Positions 44,939 to 54,283 are shown, counted from the first letter of the stretch. The stretch: 64,000 bases of DNA from Asanoa siamensis (GCF_016862555.1 NZ_BONE01000033.1:1-64000); one strand, 5' to 3'. The notes: generated by a model from the sequence alone, not told the origin. Made by a program: numbers and translations.

Positions 44939-46083
44939 ATGAAGGCTGTCGTCTACAGGGCCCCGTACAAGGTATCCGTCGAGAATGTCGATGATCCAAG
45001 ATCGAACAACCTGGTGACGCCGTCATCCGGGTGACCACCGCCAACATCTGCGGATCGGACCTGCATCCCTACGAGGGCCGCGCGTCGATGGACCCGGGCA
45101 TGGTCTTCGGCCACGAGAACATGGGCGTCGTGGAGGAGGTCGGCCCCGGCGTCGACCGGATCAAGGTCGGCGACCGGGTGTCGGTGCCGTTCAACCTCGC
45201 CTGCGGTACGTGCCGCAACTGCAACGACGGATTCACCTCCGCCTGCCTGCGGGCGAACCCCTCCGGTCAGCCCGGCGCCGGCTACGGCTACCCGATGATG
45301 GGCCCCTACTGGGGCGGGCAGGCCGAGTTCCTGCGCGTGCCGTGGGCCGACTTCAACCTGCTCGAACTGCCGGCCGGCACGGAGCACGAGAACGACTTCA
45401 CGATGCTGTCCGACATCTTCCCCACGGGCTACCACGGCACCGAACTGGCCGGCGTCGCCCCGGGCAAGACGGTGGCGATCTACGGCGCGGGGCCGGTGGG
45501 GCTGATGGCCGCACACAGCGCGGTGCTGCGCGGCGCCTCTCAGGTCTTCGTCGTCGACAAGGAGGCCGACCGGCTGGCGCTGGCCACCGAGTACGGCGCC
45601 ACCGCCGTCGACTTCTCGCAGGTCGACCCGACCGAGACCATCATGGACGCCACCGACGGCTTCGGCGTCGACTGCGGCGTCGAGGCGGTCGGCTACCAGG
45701 CGCACGACCAGACCGGCGAGGAACACCCGGAGCTGGCCCTGGACCAGCTCGTCGGCGTCGTCCGCGCCACCGGCGGCTTGGGCGTCGTCGGCGTCTACGT
45801 GCCCGAGGACCCGCAGGCGGCCACGGAGCAGGCGAAGCAGGGACGGGTCGCGTTCGACTTCGGCGCCGCCTGGACCAAGGGACTGCGGATCGGCACGGGC
45901 CAGTGCCCGGTCAAGGCGTACAACCGCCACCTCCGCGACCTGATCATCCGCGGCGAGGCGCATCCGTCGAAGATCGTCTCGCACGAGCTGCCGCTCGACC
46001 AGGCGGTCGAGGCCTACGACCACTTCGACAAGCGCGAGGACGGCTGGACGAAGGTCCTCCTAGGCCCAGGCCGGTCCGCCTGA
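44939..46083 (+). pseudogene. Formaldehyde-dehydrogenase-like zinc alcohol dehydrogenase with a frameshift
   Basis: ATG 44939 (GAGGAG eight bases upstream) begins MKAVVYRAPYKVSVENVDDP, then the frame breaks near 44997. Adding one C at the CC before AAGATC restores KIEQPGDAVIRVTTANIC and the intact remainder (catalytic CGSDLHPYEG, structural Cys set CGTCRNCNDGFTSAC, GxGxxG in IYGAGPVGLMAA). The 5' part is out of frame and ends at an early TGA near 45031. Full length matches glutathione-independent formaldehyde dehydrogenases. It is a pseudogene, or a single-base sequencing error. Confidence 0.8.
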
Positions 46084-46090
46084 CGCCCAG

Positions 46091-46127
46091 GCACCGGCGC
46101 TCCTGCTCACGGGCGGGGCGCCGGTGC
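46091..46127. terminator. Bidirectional hairpin between convergent genes
   Basis: GCACCGGCGC (46091-46100) pairs perfectly with GCGCCGGTGC (46118-46127) around a 17-base loop. It starts 8 bases after the rightward stop and overlaps the last codons of the leftward gene at 46107. Confidence 0.45.
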
Positions 46128-46664
46128 GAGGGTGGCCGCGCCGAAGGAGACCGAGAAGCGCTTGCACCAGATCGCGGCGCTCGTCAGTTGGTCCAGGTTC
46201 GTGCCCGCCGGGATCGCGTACGCCTGATCGCCCTTGTTGCCCTTGAGCTCTCCGAGCTCGACCCAGGCGCCGTCGTCGAAGACGCGCCACCCGCCCGCGC
46301 CGGACCGCACCGGCTGGTCGGAGAGCCATACGCGCAGGTCCGGGCCGTTGGAGGTGTCGAGGCCGACCAGCTCGAGCACGTGCGATCCGTCGACGTTCAG
46401 CACGATCCGCGCCAGGCCGCTGGTGTCGTGCTCGTGGCTGACGAACTGTCCCTGCCGCACGACCGACGGTCGAGAAGCCGCGGCGGGGGCCGGCGACGCC
46501 GGGCTCGGGCTCGGCGACGCCGGGACCGCGGCCAACGACTCGTTGACCTCACGGTCGGTGACGAGTTTCCACGGCTGGAACCAGTAGAGGCCGACCCCCG
46601 CGCCGAAGACGAGGAGCACCACCGCGACCCACACCAACGGCCGGCGAAGCAGACGCGCGATCAC
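46107..46664 (-). CDS. Membrane-anchored DM13-domain protein
   Basis: The 185-residue protein has an N-terminal membrane helix (about 11-27), a Ser/Pro/Ala-rich linker (45-66) and a DM13 domain: GQFVSHEHDTSGLARIVL near 71, NGPDLRVWLSD near 104, LGELKGNKGDQAYAIP near 135, and IWCKRFSVSFGAA near 163 with the conserved Cys. DM13 domains are proposed to take part in electron transfer or hydroxylation on the cell surface. Confidence 0.82.
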   Translation of the reverse strand: MIARLLRRPLVWVAVVLLVFGAGVGLYWFQPWKLVTDREVNESLAAVPASPSPSPASPAPAAASRPSVVRQGQFVSHEHDTSGLARIVLNVDGSHVLELVGLDTSNGPDLRVWLSDQPVRSGAGGWRVFDDGAWVELGELKGNKGDQAYAIPAGTNLDQLTSAAIWCKRFSVSFGAATLAPAPRP

Positions 46665-46756
46665 GCTTTGAGTAGACCGCGAATCGGTCGGGAAAGTCCT
46701 TACCGAACGGTGACGACTCGCGGTGAATAACGGGCCGGGCGGGGTATTCGGACGTC

Positions 46757-47023
46757 ATGGCTACGACGAAGCAGACGAAGGCCGCAAGGTCCAACGTGCG
46801 TAAAGCCCAGGCCGGGGCCAAGGCGAACAAGTCGATCTCGAAGATGCCCGCCAAGACCCGCACCGCGTTGGGGAAGCAGGGCGCGGCGGTCGCGCAGCGG
46901 AAGCGGACCGGGTCGAGCGAGCCGAAGACCCGGGCGGAGTCGTACGAGATGGCGAAGAAGCGGAACCTGCCCGGCCGGTCGAAGATGGGCCGCGACGAGT
47001 TGGCCAAGGCGTTGGGTCAGTGA
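46757..47023 (+). CDS. Small basic protein with Rho-N-like C-terminus
   Basis: The 88-residue protein is strongly basic in its first 60 residues. The end, KKRNLPGRSKMGRDELAKAL (near 68-87), resembles the Rho N-terminal/SAP-like helical motif. Such small proteins are common in actinobacteria with unknown function and probably bind nucleic acid. It overlaps the convergent gene at 47017 by 7 bases. Confidence 0.65.
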   Translation: MATTKQTKAARSNVRKAQAGAKANKSISKMPAKTRTALGKQGAAVAQRKRTGSSEPKTRAESYEMAKKRNLPGRSKMGRDELAKALGQ

Positions 47024-47499
47024 GGCGGCTGCCGTTCGATCCGGACCGTGACCTGGCGGCCCGCCCCGGCTAGCTGGTCCAGGCCCGCGTTCACGACGCC
47101 CAGGCGGACCAGGCCCGGGGCGGGCACCGTCTGACCGAGATCGGCGTAGTAGATGGCCAGCACCTCGGTCGAGGGCCAGAAGTAGATCTCTCCCGGGGTC
47201 GGGTCGTGGATCGGTGCCGCACCCTCGACCGCCAACGTGTGCGGCAGCCGCCCGGACTTCGCCTGCCCCCACACGTCCCGCAGCCGCACGGTCAACGGCA
47301 GCATGGCGGTGAACTCCTGCGCCGCGGGAGTGTCGGCCAGGGCCGCGGTGACCGTCTGGCCGTCGAACCGCAGCACCACGCCGGCGCCCGACGGCGCGGC
47401 CGGCAACGTCGAGTCGGGCGCCGGTCCGGCCAAGGTCGAACAGCCCGACAGCACGGCGGTCGCTGTCACGACAACCACAAGGCGCGTCCACGAGGTCAC
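47017..47499 (-). CDS. Cyclophilin-like-fold lipoprotein
   Basis: The 160-residue protein has a lipoprotein signal ending VLSGC (Cys20). Residues 40-150 match small cyclophilin-like-fold proteins: FTAMLPLTVRLRDVWGQAKSGRLP near 63, GEIYFWPSTEVLAIYYADLG near 103, and a final AGLDQLAG. It lacks the active-site residues of true prolyl isomerases, so a binding role is more likely. Confidence 0.72.
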   Translation of the reverse strand: MTSWTRLVVVVTATAVLSGCSTLAGPAPDSTLPAAPSGAGVVLRFDGQTVTAALADTPAAQEFTAMLPLTVRLRDVWGQAKSGRLPHTLAVEGAAPIHDPTPGEIYFWPSTEVLAIYYADLGQTVPAPGLVRLGVVNAGLDQLAGAGRQVTVRIERQPPH

Positions 47500-47600
47500 G
47501 CACCCAGCACACCCGCGCCGGGCGGCGCCAGGAAGTCACTGGCGATGGGTGTACTGCCAGTACGTTCCCCGCGCCGGGCGCGCGCCGTACCGTCGGTGTC

Positions 47601-48479
47601 GTGGACAACCGGGTCGAGGTGCGTGAGTTCCTGACCTCGCGCCGTGCGAAGGTCAGCCCCGCGCAGGCCGGCCTTCCCGTCAGCGGGCACCGCCGGGTCC
47701 CGGGGCTGCGGCGCAGCGAGGTGGCGGCGCTGGCCGGGATGAGCGTGGAGTACTACGCGAAACTCGAACGCGGCTCCCTGGCCGGCGTCTCCGCCGGTGT
47801 CCTCGAGGCGATCGCCGGCGCCCTGCGACTCGACGACGCCGAACGGGCGCACCTGCTCCGCCTGGCCCAGGCGGCCGACGGCAGCCTCCGCAGCCCCCGC
47901 CGCCGCAGCCGGCAGACCGTGCGCCCGAGCCTGCAGTGGTCGCTCGACGCCATCACCACGCCGGCCGGCGTCGGCAACGACCGGCTGGACCTGCTGGCCA
48001 CCAACCACCTCGGCCGCGCCATGTTCAGCGACCTCTACGCGGGCGCGAGCACCACGCCGAACTTCGCCCGGTACATCTTCCTCGACAGCGCCGCCCGCCG
48101 GTTCTATCCCGACTGGGACCTGGCCGCCGAGACAGCCGTCGCGAACCTGCGCACCGCGGCCGGCAAGAATCCCCACGACAAGGGCCTGCAGGACCTCGTC
48201 GGCGAGTTGTCGACCCGCGGCGACGAGTTCCGCCGCCTCTGGGGCGCCCACAACGTGCGTACGCATGGGGCCGGGGTCAAACACTTCCACCACCACGTCG
48301 TCGGCGACCTCACCCTCGCCTACGAAAGCCTCGACCTGCGCGCCGAACCGGGCCTCGCCATGACCATCTACGCCGCCGAGCCCGGCTCACCGACCGCCCA
48401 CGCGCTCACCCTCCTCGCGTCCTGGGCCGCCACCACCGGGCTCGAGGTCCGTGGCAAGCTCATGTCCCGTGACCGATGA
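47601..48479 (+). CDS. MmyB-like helix-turn-helix regulator (copy 3)
   Basis: GTG 47601 gives 292 residues. The XRE domain (VPGLRRSEVAALAGMSVEYYAKLERG near 33-58) and the MmyB ligand domain (FYPDWDLAAETAVANLRTAA near 170; ELSTRGDEFRRLWGAHNVRTHGAGVKHF near 202) are close to copy 1 at 22189. No divergent oxidoreductase is present here; the next gene downstream is mraY. Confidence 0.84.
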   Translation: MDNRVEVREFLTSRRAKVSPAQAGLPVSGHRRVPGLRRSEVAALAGMSVEYYAKLERGSLAGVSAGVLEAIAGALRLDDAERAHLLRLAQAADGSLRSPRRRSRQTVRPSLQWSLDAITTPAGVGNDRLDLLATNHLGRAMFSDLYAGASTTPNFARYIFLDSAARRFYPDWDLAAETAVANLRTAAGKNPHDKGLQDLVGELSTRGDEFRRLWGAHNVRTHGAGVKHFHHHVVGDLTLAYESLDLRAEPGLAMTIYAAEPGSPTAHALTLLASWAATTGLEVRGKLMSRDR

Positions 48480-48540
48480 TCTCGCGAACGACCACCCGCA
48501 CGGCCCGCTGATCGCACAGGCCATCGAGGCTCGTCCGTGA
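48469..48540 (+). CDS. Possible 23-residue leader peptide overlapping mraY
   Basis: A GTG frame (48469) overlaps the end of the regulator gene and stops at TGA 48538-48540, inside the mraY GTG start (GTGA). It may couple mraY translation to an upstream ribosome. No clear ribosome site precedes it. The coding case rests on position only. Confidence 0.25.
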   Translation: MTDDLANDHPHGPLIAQAIEARP

Positions 48541-49640
48541 GGGCCGTCATCGGCACGACGGCGGTCGCGTTCATCATCTCGCTGTTCGGCACGCCGGTGG
48601 CCATCCGGGTCTTCACGGCGCTCAAGGCGGGCCAGCCGATCCGATCCATCGGGCCGGCCACCCACCTGAGCAAGAAGGGCACGCCCACGATGGGCGGCGT
48701 CGCCTTCATCGTGGCGACCGTGCTGGCCTACGTCGCCGGGCACCTCGCCCTGACCACGCTGCCCGAGCGGCAGATCGCGCAGGAGGGGCCGACCATGACG
48801 GCCCTCGTCCTGCTCGGGCTGCTGGTCTTCTGCGGCGTGGTCGGGTTCTTCGACGACATCCTCAAGGTGCGGCGGCGCAACTCCGACGGCCTGTCCGCCA
48901 AGGGCAAGCTGCTCGGCCAGGCGCTGGTCGGCGGCGGGTTCGGCGTCGCCGCGCTCTACGTGGCCAGCACCAACGGCCAGACCGTGGCCAGCGAGCACAT
49001 CTCGCTCTTCCGCGACATCAGTTGGCTGGACGTCGGCAAGATCGGCTCGGTGCTCGTGTTCGTCTTCGTCATCACGGCGATGTCGAACGGCGTGAACCTG
49101 ACCGACGGTCTCGACGGCCTGGCCACCGGCGCCTCGGTCCTGGTCCTCGGCGCGTACGCGGTGATCGGTTACTGGCAGTATCGGCACTGGTGCGCCGACA
49201 TCCCGTACGCCCGCGCGAACGAGTACTGCTACCAGGTCCGCGATCCGCTGGAGATCGCCATGATCGCCGCGGCGGCGGCCGCCGCCTGCCTGGGCTTCCT
49301 CTGGTGGAACACGTCCCCGGCCAGGATCTTCATGGGCGACGTGGGCTCGCTGGGGCTCGGCGGCCTGATCGGCGGGCTCGCGGTGGCCACCCGCACCACG
49401 CTGCTCTCCATCCTGATCGGCGGCCTCTTCGTCATCGTCACCACGACCTGGGTGATCCAGATCGTCTCGTTCCGCACGACCGGCAGGCGCGTCTTCCGGA
49501 TGGTGCCGCTGCACCACCACTTCGAGCTCGGCGGCTGGAGCGAGGTCAACATCGTGGTCCGCTTCTGGATCGTCGCGGGCGTCTGCGTGGCGGTCGGGCT
49601 GGGCCTGTTCTACTCGGACTACCTGGCGGCCGTCGGGTAA
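48537..49640 (+). CDS. mraY: Phospho-N-acetylmuramoyl-pentapeptide transferase, outside a dcw cluster
   Basis: The 367-residue protein has about ten helices and complete MraY motifs: [20 protein letters not shown] near 104, [15 protein letters not shown] near 183, [12 protein letters not shown] near 264, and [20 protein letters not shown] near 323. It would transfer phospho-MurNAc-pentapeptide to undecaprenyl phosphate (lipid I). The gene normally lies between murF and murD; here its neighbours are a regulator and an acetyltransferase, so it is probably a second copy. Its end overlaps the convergent gene by 22 bases. Confidence 0.9.
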   Translation: MRAVIGTTAVAFIISLFGTPVAIRVFTALKAGQPIRSIGPATHLSKKGTPTMGGVAFIVATVLAYVAGHLALTTLPERQIAQEGPTMTALVLLGLLVFCGVVGFFDDILKVRRRNSDGLSAKGKLLGQALVGGGFGVAALYVASTNGQTVASEHISLFRDISWLDVGKIGSVLVFVFVITAMSNGVNLTDGLDGLATGASVLVLGAYAVIGYWQYRHWCADIPYARANEYCYQVRDPLEIAMIAAAAAAACLGFLWWNTSPARIFMGDVGSLGLGGLIGGLAVATRTTLLSILIGGLFVIVTTTWVIQIVSFRTTGRRVFRMVPLHHHFELGGWSEVNIVVRFWIVAGVCVAVGLGLFYSDYLAAVG

Positions 49641-50245
49641 CCGTCGCGGATCCGGGCGTGCAGGTGCTGGTCGTGCCAGCCGTCCTCATGCAGCAGGGCG
49701 CTGCGCATCGTGCCTTCGACGGCGAAGCCGGCCTTGGTCGCCACCCGGCACGACGCCTCGTTGGCCGTCGCGTGGCACAGCCGGAGCCGGTGCAGGCCCA
49801 GGTCGTCGAACGCCCACCGGCTCAGGCGCCGCGTGGCCTCGACCGCGGCACCACGGCCGCGGCCCGCGGGCAGGAGCCAGTAGAGGATCTCGGCGCTGCC
49901 GCCGGCGAGATCGAGGCCGTCCAGGCCGATCAGGCCCACCGCCGGGCCGCCGCCGGAACGGGCGATGGCCCAGATCGCGCCCTGCTCGTGCCGCCAGCGC
50001 GCGCCCATGCGCGCGATGCGCTCCCGCGCCTCCGCGGCAGAAGCCACGACCAGCAGGTTCCACCGCCGGATCGCCGGGTCCTGGCCGGCCGCGACCAGGG
50101 CGTCGGCGTCGCTGACCCGCCAGGGCCGCAGTTCCACGTCGCCGGCGAGGGCGAGCACGGGTTGGGCCAGCGTGGCCAGGCTGCCCGGGGGGACGACGGG
50201 TGGGACGGCCGAAGTGATCAACGACCGGCCGATGGTTTCGCCCAC
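49619..50245 (-). CDS. GNAT-family N-acetyltransferase (RimJ-like)
   Basis: GTG 50245 gives 208 residues. The core starts [19 protein letters not shown] near 39 and has the acetyl-CoA loop [21 protein letters not shown] near 127, then [21 protein letters not shown] near 152, as in ribosomal-protein or small-molecule acetyltransferases. It is convergent with mraY. The acceptor is unknown. Confidence 0.82.
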   Translation of the reverse strand: MGETIGRSLITSAVPPVVPPGSLATLAQPVLALAGDVELRPWRVSDADALVAAGQDPAIRRWNLLVVASAAEARERIARMGARWRHEQGAIWAIARSGGGPAVGLIGLDGLDLAGGSAEILYWLLPAGRGRGAAVEATRRLSRWAFDDLGLHRLRLCHATANEASCRVATKAGFAVEGTMRSALLHEDGWHDQHLHARIRDGYPTAAR

Positions 50246-50274
50246 GTGCGGGAGTATCGCCCCACAGCCGATCG

Positions 50275-50808
50275 TCAGGCGATCCAGGCCGGGAGGTCGT
50301 CGGAATCCACGAGTGTCACGCGGGCCTGTGTCGCCGCGGCGCGGACGGGTGGCGGCACCGGGCCGGACGTGACGAGGACCGTGACGTCGCCGCGGCCCAG
50401 GTAGCGGGCCGCTTCCGCGAAGCGGGACACGTCCGCCGCCGTGAGGCTCGCGGGGTCGCGCGGACAGCGCAGCAGCCAGCGGCGCCCGTCCCGGGCCACG
50501 CCGACGACGTCGGTGCCCAGGTGGCCGAGGGTGCTGGTGACCGTCACCCGGCGCCAACCGCCGGCCCGCAGCACGGTCGCGACGCGGGCGGCGAGGTCGC
50601 CCTCGGTCATTCGGCGGCGTCTGGCGGCGAGCCGGGCTCCGACGATCGCCACCACGACCAGACCGGCCACGATCAACTCGGTCGGCACCCGCAGGAGTTG
50701 CGCGGCGGCGACGAGGGCGCCGACGCAGGTCCCGGCGATGACGAAGAGCGGTGTGTCCCTGGTCCGGCGCGCCGGAGGCGGGGCGAGGCGCAGGGGTGGG
50801 CGGGCCAA
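50275..50808 (-). CDS. Membrane protein with a degenerate Mrr-like (PD-D/ExK) domain
   Basis: The 177-residue protein has two hydrophobic segments (about 23-39, 44-61), then a domain like the Mrr_cat restriction fold: DLAARVATVLRAGGWRRVTVT near 71, LGTDVVGVARDGRRWLLRCP near 96. The usual QxK catalytic motif is replaced by RCP, so nuclease activity is doubtful. It may bind DNA or act in another way. Confidence 0.6.
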   Translation of the reverse strand: MARPPLRLAPPPARRTRDTPLFVIAGTCVGALVAAAQLLRVPTELIVAGLVVVAIVGARLAARRRRMTEGDLAARVATVLRAGGWRRVTVTSTLGHLGTDVVGVARDGRRWLLRCPRDPASLTAADVSRFAEAARYLGRGDVTVLVTSGPVPPPVRAAATQARVTLVDSDDLPAWIA

Positions 50809-50972
50809 TGGAACCTCCGAGGGATGTCGCGTCCCGTCCGTGGGGTGTCTCGTCGACGGCGCCGGGTCTGACTTCCGAACCGCGGCGACGCCGCGAACTC
50901 GGTCACAGTGGCGCGACCGTGCCGGGTTTGCACCGGCTTCCAGATGCCGTCCTGATCTCGCTCGCCCGCAGC

Positions 50973-51710
50973 TTACGGAACGGCCGGTGTCGTCCCGAGC
51001 CCGGACCGGCGTACCTGTTCGAAGTGGAACGCGCGGATGAAGCAGTCCCGCGGTTGACCCACCGCGAAGAGCACGCAGTCCACGACCGACCGCGCCGTGA
51101 GGTCACCGTCCGCGCGCCGCGGCCCGTCCTGCACGAAGTCCGGTGGAAACAGCGAGATCACGCGGATGCCTTCGGGCCGGAGCCGGTACGAGAGGATCTC
51201 GGCGAAGCCGGCGTGCGCGTGTTTGGCCGCGTAGAACGCCGGATGCGCACCCGAGCGGTGGTGCCCCACCTCGCCGCAGGCCGAGATCATGTTGACGACG
51301 TCGGGCCGCGACGACGTGCGCAGGAGCGGCAGCAGATGCTTCGTCAGGAGCACCGTGCCGGTCCCGCCGCCGGCCAGCACGCTTTCGATCGCGTCGTCCG
51401 AGGCGTCGGCCAGGTCCTCACCCTCGACGTACGCGGCGCCGTTGTTCACCAGCACATCGAGGTGACTGCTGCGGTCGGCGACGGCCGCGGCGAACGCGCG
51501 CACCGAATCCGGCGCGGCGAGGTCACAGTGGAACGCCTCCGCCCGGCCCGCGCCGCGCTCGTTGATCGCATCCGCGACCGCGCGGGCCGCCGGCAGGTCA
51601 CGCGCCGAGAGGAAGACCCGCGCACCGCGTTCGGCGAACGCCTCGGCGAGCAGCCGCCCGGTGTCACGCGCCGCCCCGGTGACCGCGACGTGCAACCCGT
51701 CAAGATCCAT
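50973..51710 (-). CDS. SDR family NAD(P)-dependent oxidoreductase
   Basis: The 245-residue protein has the cofactor loop TGAARDTGRLLAEAF near 11, NNGAA near 90, the catalytic Ser region MISACGEVGHHRSG near 135, and YAAKHAHAGFAEIL near 157 with Tyr/Lys. It is a classical short-chain dehydrogenase with an unknown substrate. It is isolated from obvious pathway genes. Confidence 0.8.
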   Translation of the reverse strand: MDLDGLHVAVTGAARDTGRLLAEAFAERGARVFLSARDLPAARAVADAINERGAGRAEAFHCDLAAPDSVRAFAAAVADRSSHLDVLVNNGAAYVEGEDLADASDDAIESVLAGGGTGTVLLTKHLLPLLRTSSRPDVVNMISACGEVGHHRSGAHPAFYAAKHAHAGFAEILSYRLRPEGIRVISLFPPDFVQDGPRRADGDLTARSVVDCVLFAVGQPRDCFIRAFHFEQVRRSGLGTTPAVP

Positions 51711-51807
51711 AGCCGCCAGTCAAGCAGCTGAACCGAGGTTGAGGTCAACAAACGCTTCCCGTGCGTTCATCGTCCACCCGTACCCTGAGCGCGATCTTGG
51801 GGGTCCG

Positions 51808-52242
51808 ATGGCTGTCGAGCAGCGTCCGCCGCGACCGCGCGGAGTGCGGTCGCATCCTTTGTTCGACAGCCGCACGATGGTGCTGCGCCTGACCCACGGG
51901 GTCGGCGGCGGCGACGAAGGCTCGGAGATCGGCGGGCGCGCGAAGGTCTGTGGCGCCGACCACGACGTGACGTACGCGATCTCCGGCGACGCGCTCGACT
52001 ACCGCGGCACCCGCTTCGGGCTGAACGCCGAACGGACCGATGCCGGCGAGGGCCTCTATCACCGTCGGCTCGAAGGCACGTGGGACGGCCAGGACGACCT
52101 GACCGTCTCCACGTCTCTCCTTCGGATCGAGATGGACGCCGCCGGAACGGCGACGGCCGGCGTCGACCCGCGCAACCCGGCGGTCACCCTTACCCTGCGC
52201 CGCGCCACCGAGTCCGACTTCGCCGCGGCCTGCGGCGCCTAA
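51808..52242 (+). CDS. Hypothetical protein
   Basis: ATG 51808 gives 144 residues. The sequence is beta-rich with no signal peptide or membrane helix, and I do not recognise a family. Codon bias is like the neighbours, which supports it being real. Its stop shares 4 bases with the convergent M20 gene. Confidence 0.55.
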   Translation: MAVEQRPPRPRGVRSHPLFDSRTMVLRLTHGVGGGDEGSEIGGRAKVCGADHDVTYAISGDALDYRGTRFGLNAERTDAGEGLYHRRLEGTWDGQDDLTVSTSLLRIEMDAAGTATAGVDPRNPAVTLTLRRATESDFAAACGA

Positions 52243-53426
52243 CCGTGTTCGGCGAGCGAGCGGCACGCGAGCTCCGCCAGCAGGACCGCGCCGTCCGCGA
52301 GGATCGCGTCGTCGAACACCGCGCGGGGGCTGTGGTTGACCGGTGCGTGCTCCGGGTCGTCGGCGGCCGACGCACCGAGGATCAGATAGCAGCCGGGGAC
52401 CTCGTCGAGCACCCGGGAGAAGTCCTCGGCGCTGGCGACCGGATGCGGCATCGGCTGGAAGCGCTCCGGGCCGAACACGTCCGCGACCACCCCGCGGGCG
52501 AACGCGTACCGGTCGTCGTCGTTGACGGTGAGCGGGTACCGCTGCGCGTACTCGACCTCGGCCGTCAGGCCGTGTGCCTCCGCGATGCGCTCGCACAGCC
52601 GCCGGCTCTCGGTCCGGATGGCGGTGCGGCTGGCCGCGGAGAACGTCCGTACGGTCGCGCCGAACGAGGCGGTGTCGGGAATCGTGCTGGGACTCGTCCC
52701 GGCGTGGAAGGTCCCCACCGTGACGACGACCGGGTCGAACACGTCGAAGCGTCGGGTGACGAGGGTCTGCAGCGCGGTCACCACCTCCGCCGCCACGCTC
52801 ACCGGGTCCCGTCCCCGGTGCGGCAGGGAGCCGTGCCCGCCCCGGCCGTGGATTGTCACGCGGAGTTCGTCGAAGGCGGCCATCACGGTGCCGGGCCGGC
52901 TGGTGAACTGCCCGCGCGGCGTGCCGTAGGACCGGACGTGCAGCGCGTACGCGGCGCTGACCCGCCGGCCGGCGGCGTCCAGGACGCCTTCCGCGATCAT
53001 CCGGCCGGCGCCGTCCCAGCCCTCCTCGCCCGGCTGGAACATGAACACCACGTCCCCGGGCAGCTCGTGGCGGCGGCCCGCCAGCAGCCGGGCCGCGCCG
53101 ACCAGGATGGCGGTGTGCAGGTCGTGCCCGCAGGCGTGCATGGCGCCGTCGACCACGCTCGCGTAGTCCAGGCCGGTCGCCTCGTGGATCGGCAACGCGT
53201 CCAGGTCGGCGCGGAGCAGCACGGCCGGGCCCGGCCGGCCGCCGCGGAGCACCGCGGTCACCGAGCTGAGGCCGGTGCCGCGGGTGATCTCCAGCCTCAG
53301 GCCGTCGAGCGCGTCGAGCACGGCCCGCTGGGTGCGCGGCAGCTCGAGGCCGATCTCGGGGTGCCGGTGCAGGTCACGGCGCAGCCGCACCAGGTCGTCC
53401 TGGAGCGCCGCGGCGTCGTCGCTCAT
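52239..53426 (-). CDS. M20-family amidohydrolase
   Basis: The start is ATG 53426, giving 395 residues. The metal-binding motifs are HACGHDLHTAILVGAARLL near 98-116, GEEGWDGAGRMI near 133, HGRGGHGSLPHRGRDPVSVA near 193 and the C-terminal NHSPRAVFDD near 368. This matches M20D amidohydrolases (hippurate/indole-acetyl-amino-acid hydrolase type). The gene overlaps the hydrolase at 53423 by 4 bases, so they are cotranscribed. Confidence 0.87.
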   Translation of the reverse strand: MSDDAAALQDDLVRLRRDLHRHPEIGLELPRTQRAVLDALDGLRLEITRGTGLSSVTAVLRGGRPGPAVLLRADLDALPIHEATGLDYASVVDGAMHACGHDLHTAILVGAARLLAGRRHELPGDVVFMFQPGEEGWDGAGRMIAEGVLDAAGRRVSAAYALHVRSYGTPRGQFTSRPGTVMAAFDELRVTIHGRGGHGSLPHRGRDPVSVAAEVVTALQTLVTRRFDVFDPVVVTVGTFHAGTSPSTIPDTASFGATVRTFSAASRTAIRTESRRLCERIAEAHGLTAEVEYAQRYPLTVNDDDRYAFARGVVADVFGPERFQPMPHPVASAEDFSRVLDEVPGCYLILGASAADDPEHAPVNHSPRAVFDDAILADGAVLLAELACRSLAEHG

Positions 53427-54211
53427 CGGCCCGCCGCCAGCAGGTGGGCGAGGTCGACCGGGCGGACCAGGTGCGGGAAGTGGCCGCCGCCGGCCAGCAG
53501 GGTCACCTCGACCTCGGGCAGGGCGGAGACCAACCATCGCTGGTACGCCGGATCCGGCTCCTCGCCGACCACGTACTGATAGGTGACGCCCCGGGCCCCG
53601 ATCGCGGCCAGCTCCCGCTCGCGGAGCGCGGTGTGCTCGGCGGCGGGCCGCACCAGCAGCTCGTCCCAGTAGCCGAGCAGGAGGTCCTGTCGCGGTGTGG
53701 TGGCGGTGTCGACGAGGTGCCGCGCGGCGTCGGGCAGCCGGTCGACGCCCATCCGCGCCCGCATGCCCGCCCAGACATCGAGGAAGTCCGGCCCGCGCAA
53801 CGTCGCCTCGGACCGGCGCAGCAGCTCCGCGAACCCGCCGGCCAGCAGCGGCTGGTCGAGGTTCACGACGCCGCGGGCGGCGTACGTCGCGCCGTAGTGC
53901 GTGGCCAGCACACCCCCGATCGAGTGGCCCACGACCACCGGCGCGTCCAGGCCGGCGGCGGTCACGGCCGCGTGGACGACCTGGCACACCTCGTCGAGGT
54001 GGTACGACGTGCGTCGCGGCGACTCCCCGTGGCCCGGCAGGTCGAACGCGACGATCCGGCGGCCCGGATCCAGCGCCGCCAGCGCCGACAACAGCGGTGC
54101 CCAGTGGCGCCGGTCATAGGTCAGCCCGTGCAGCAGCACCAGCGGCGGTCGGTCGTCGGCCACGCCGTAGCTGTCGGCGGCCAGCTCACCGAAGGTCGGC
54201 TTGTCGGTCAT
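53423..54211 (-). CDS. Alpha/beta hydrolase
   Basis: The 262-residue protein has LVLLHGLTYDRRHWAPLL near 24-41, the nucleophile elbow GHSIGG near 94, and a His near 247 (GGGHFPHLV). It is a typical small esterase/lyase fold. It is cotranscribed with the M20 amidohydrolase, suggesting a joint degradative step on an unknown compound. Confidence 0.83.
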   Translation of the reverse strand: MTDKPTFGELAADSYGVADDRPPLVLLHGLTYDRRHWAPLLSALAALDPGRRIVAFDLPGHGESPRRTSYHLDEVCQVVHAAVTAAGLDAPVVVGHSIGGVLATHYGATYAARGVVNLDQPLLAGGFAELLRRSEATLRGPDFLDVWAGMRARMGVDRLPDAARHLVDTATTPRQDLLLGYWDELLVRPAAEHTALRERELAAIGARGVTYQYVVGEEPDPAYQRWLVSALPEVEVTLLAGGGHFPHLVRPVDLAHLLAAGR

Positions 54212-54283
54212 GTGTGCTCCCCGTTCTCGGTCTACGCCGGGACAGGCGTAACAACGGGGTGTACGAACCGTTCGTGGCCGCGC

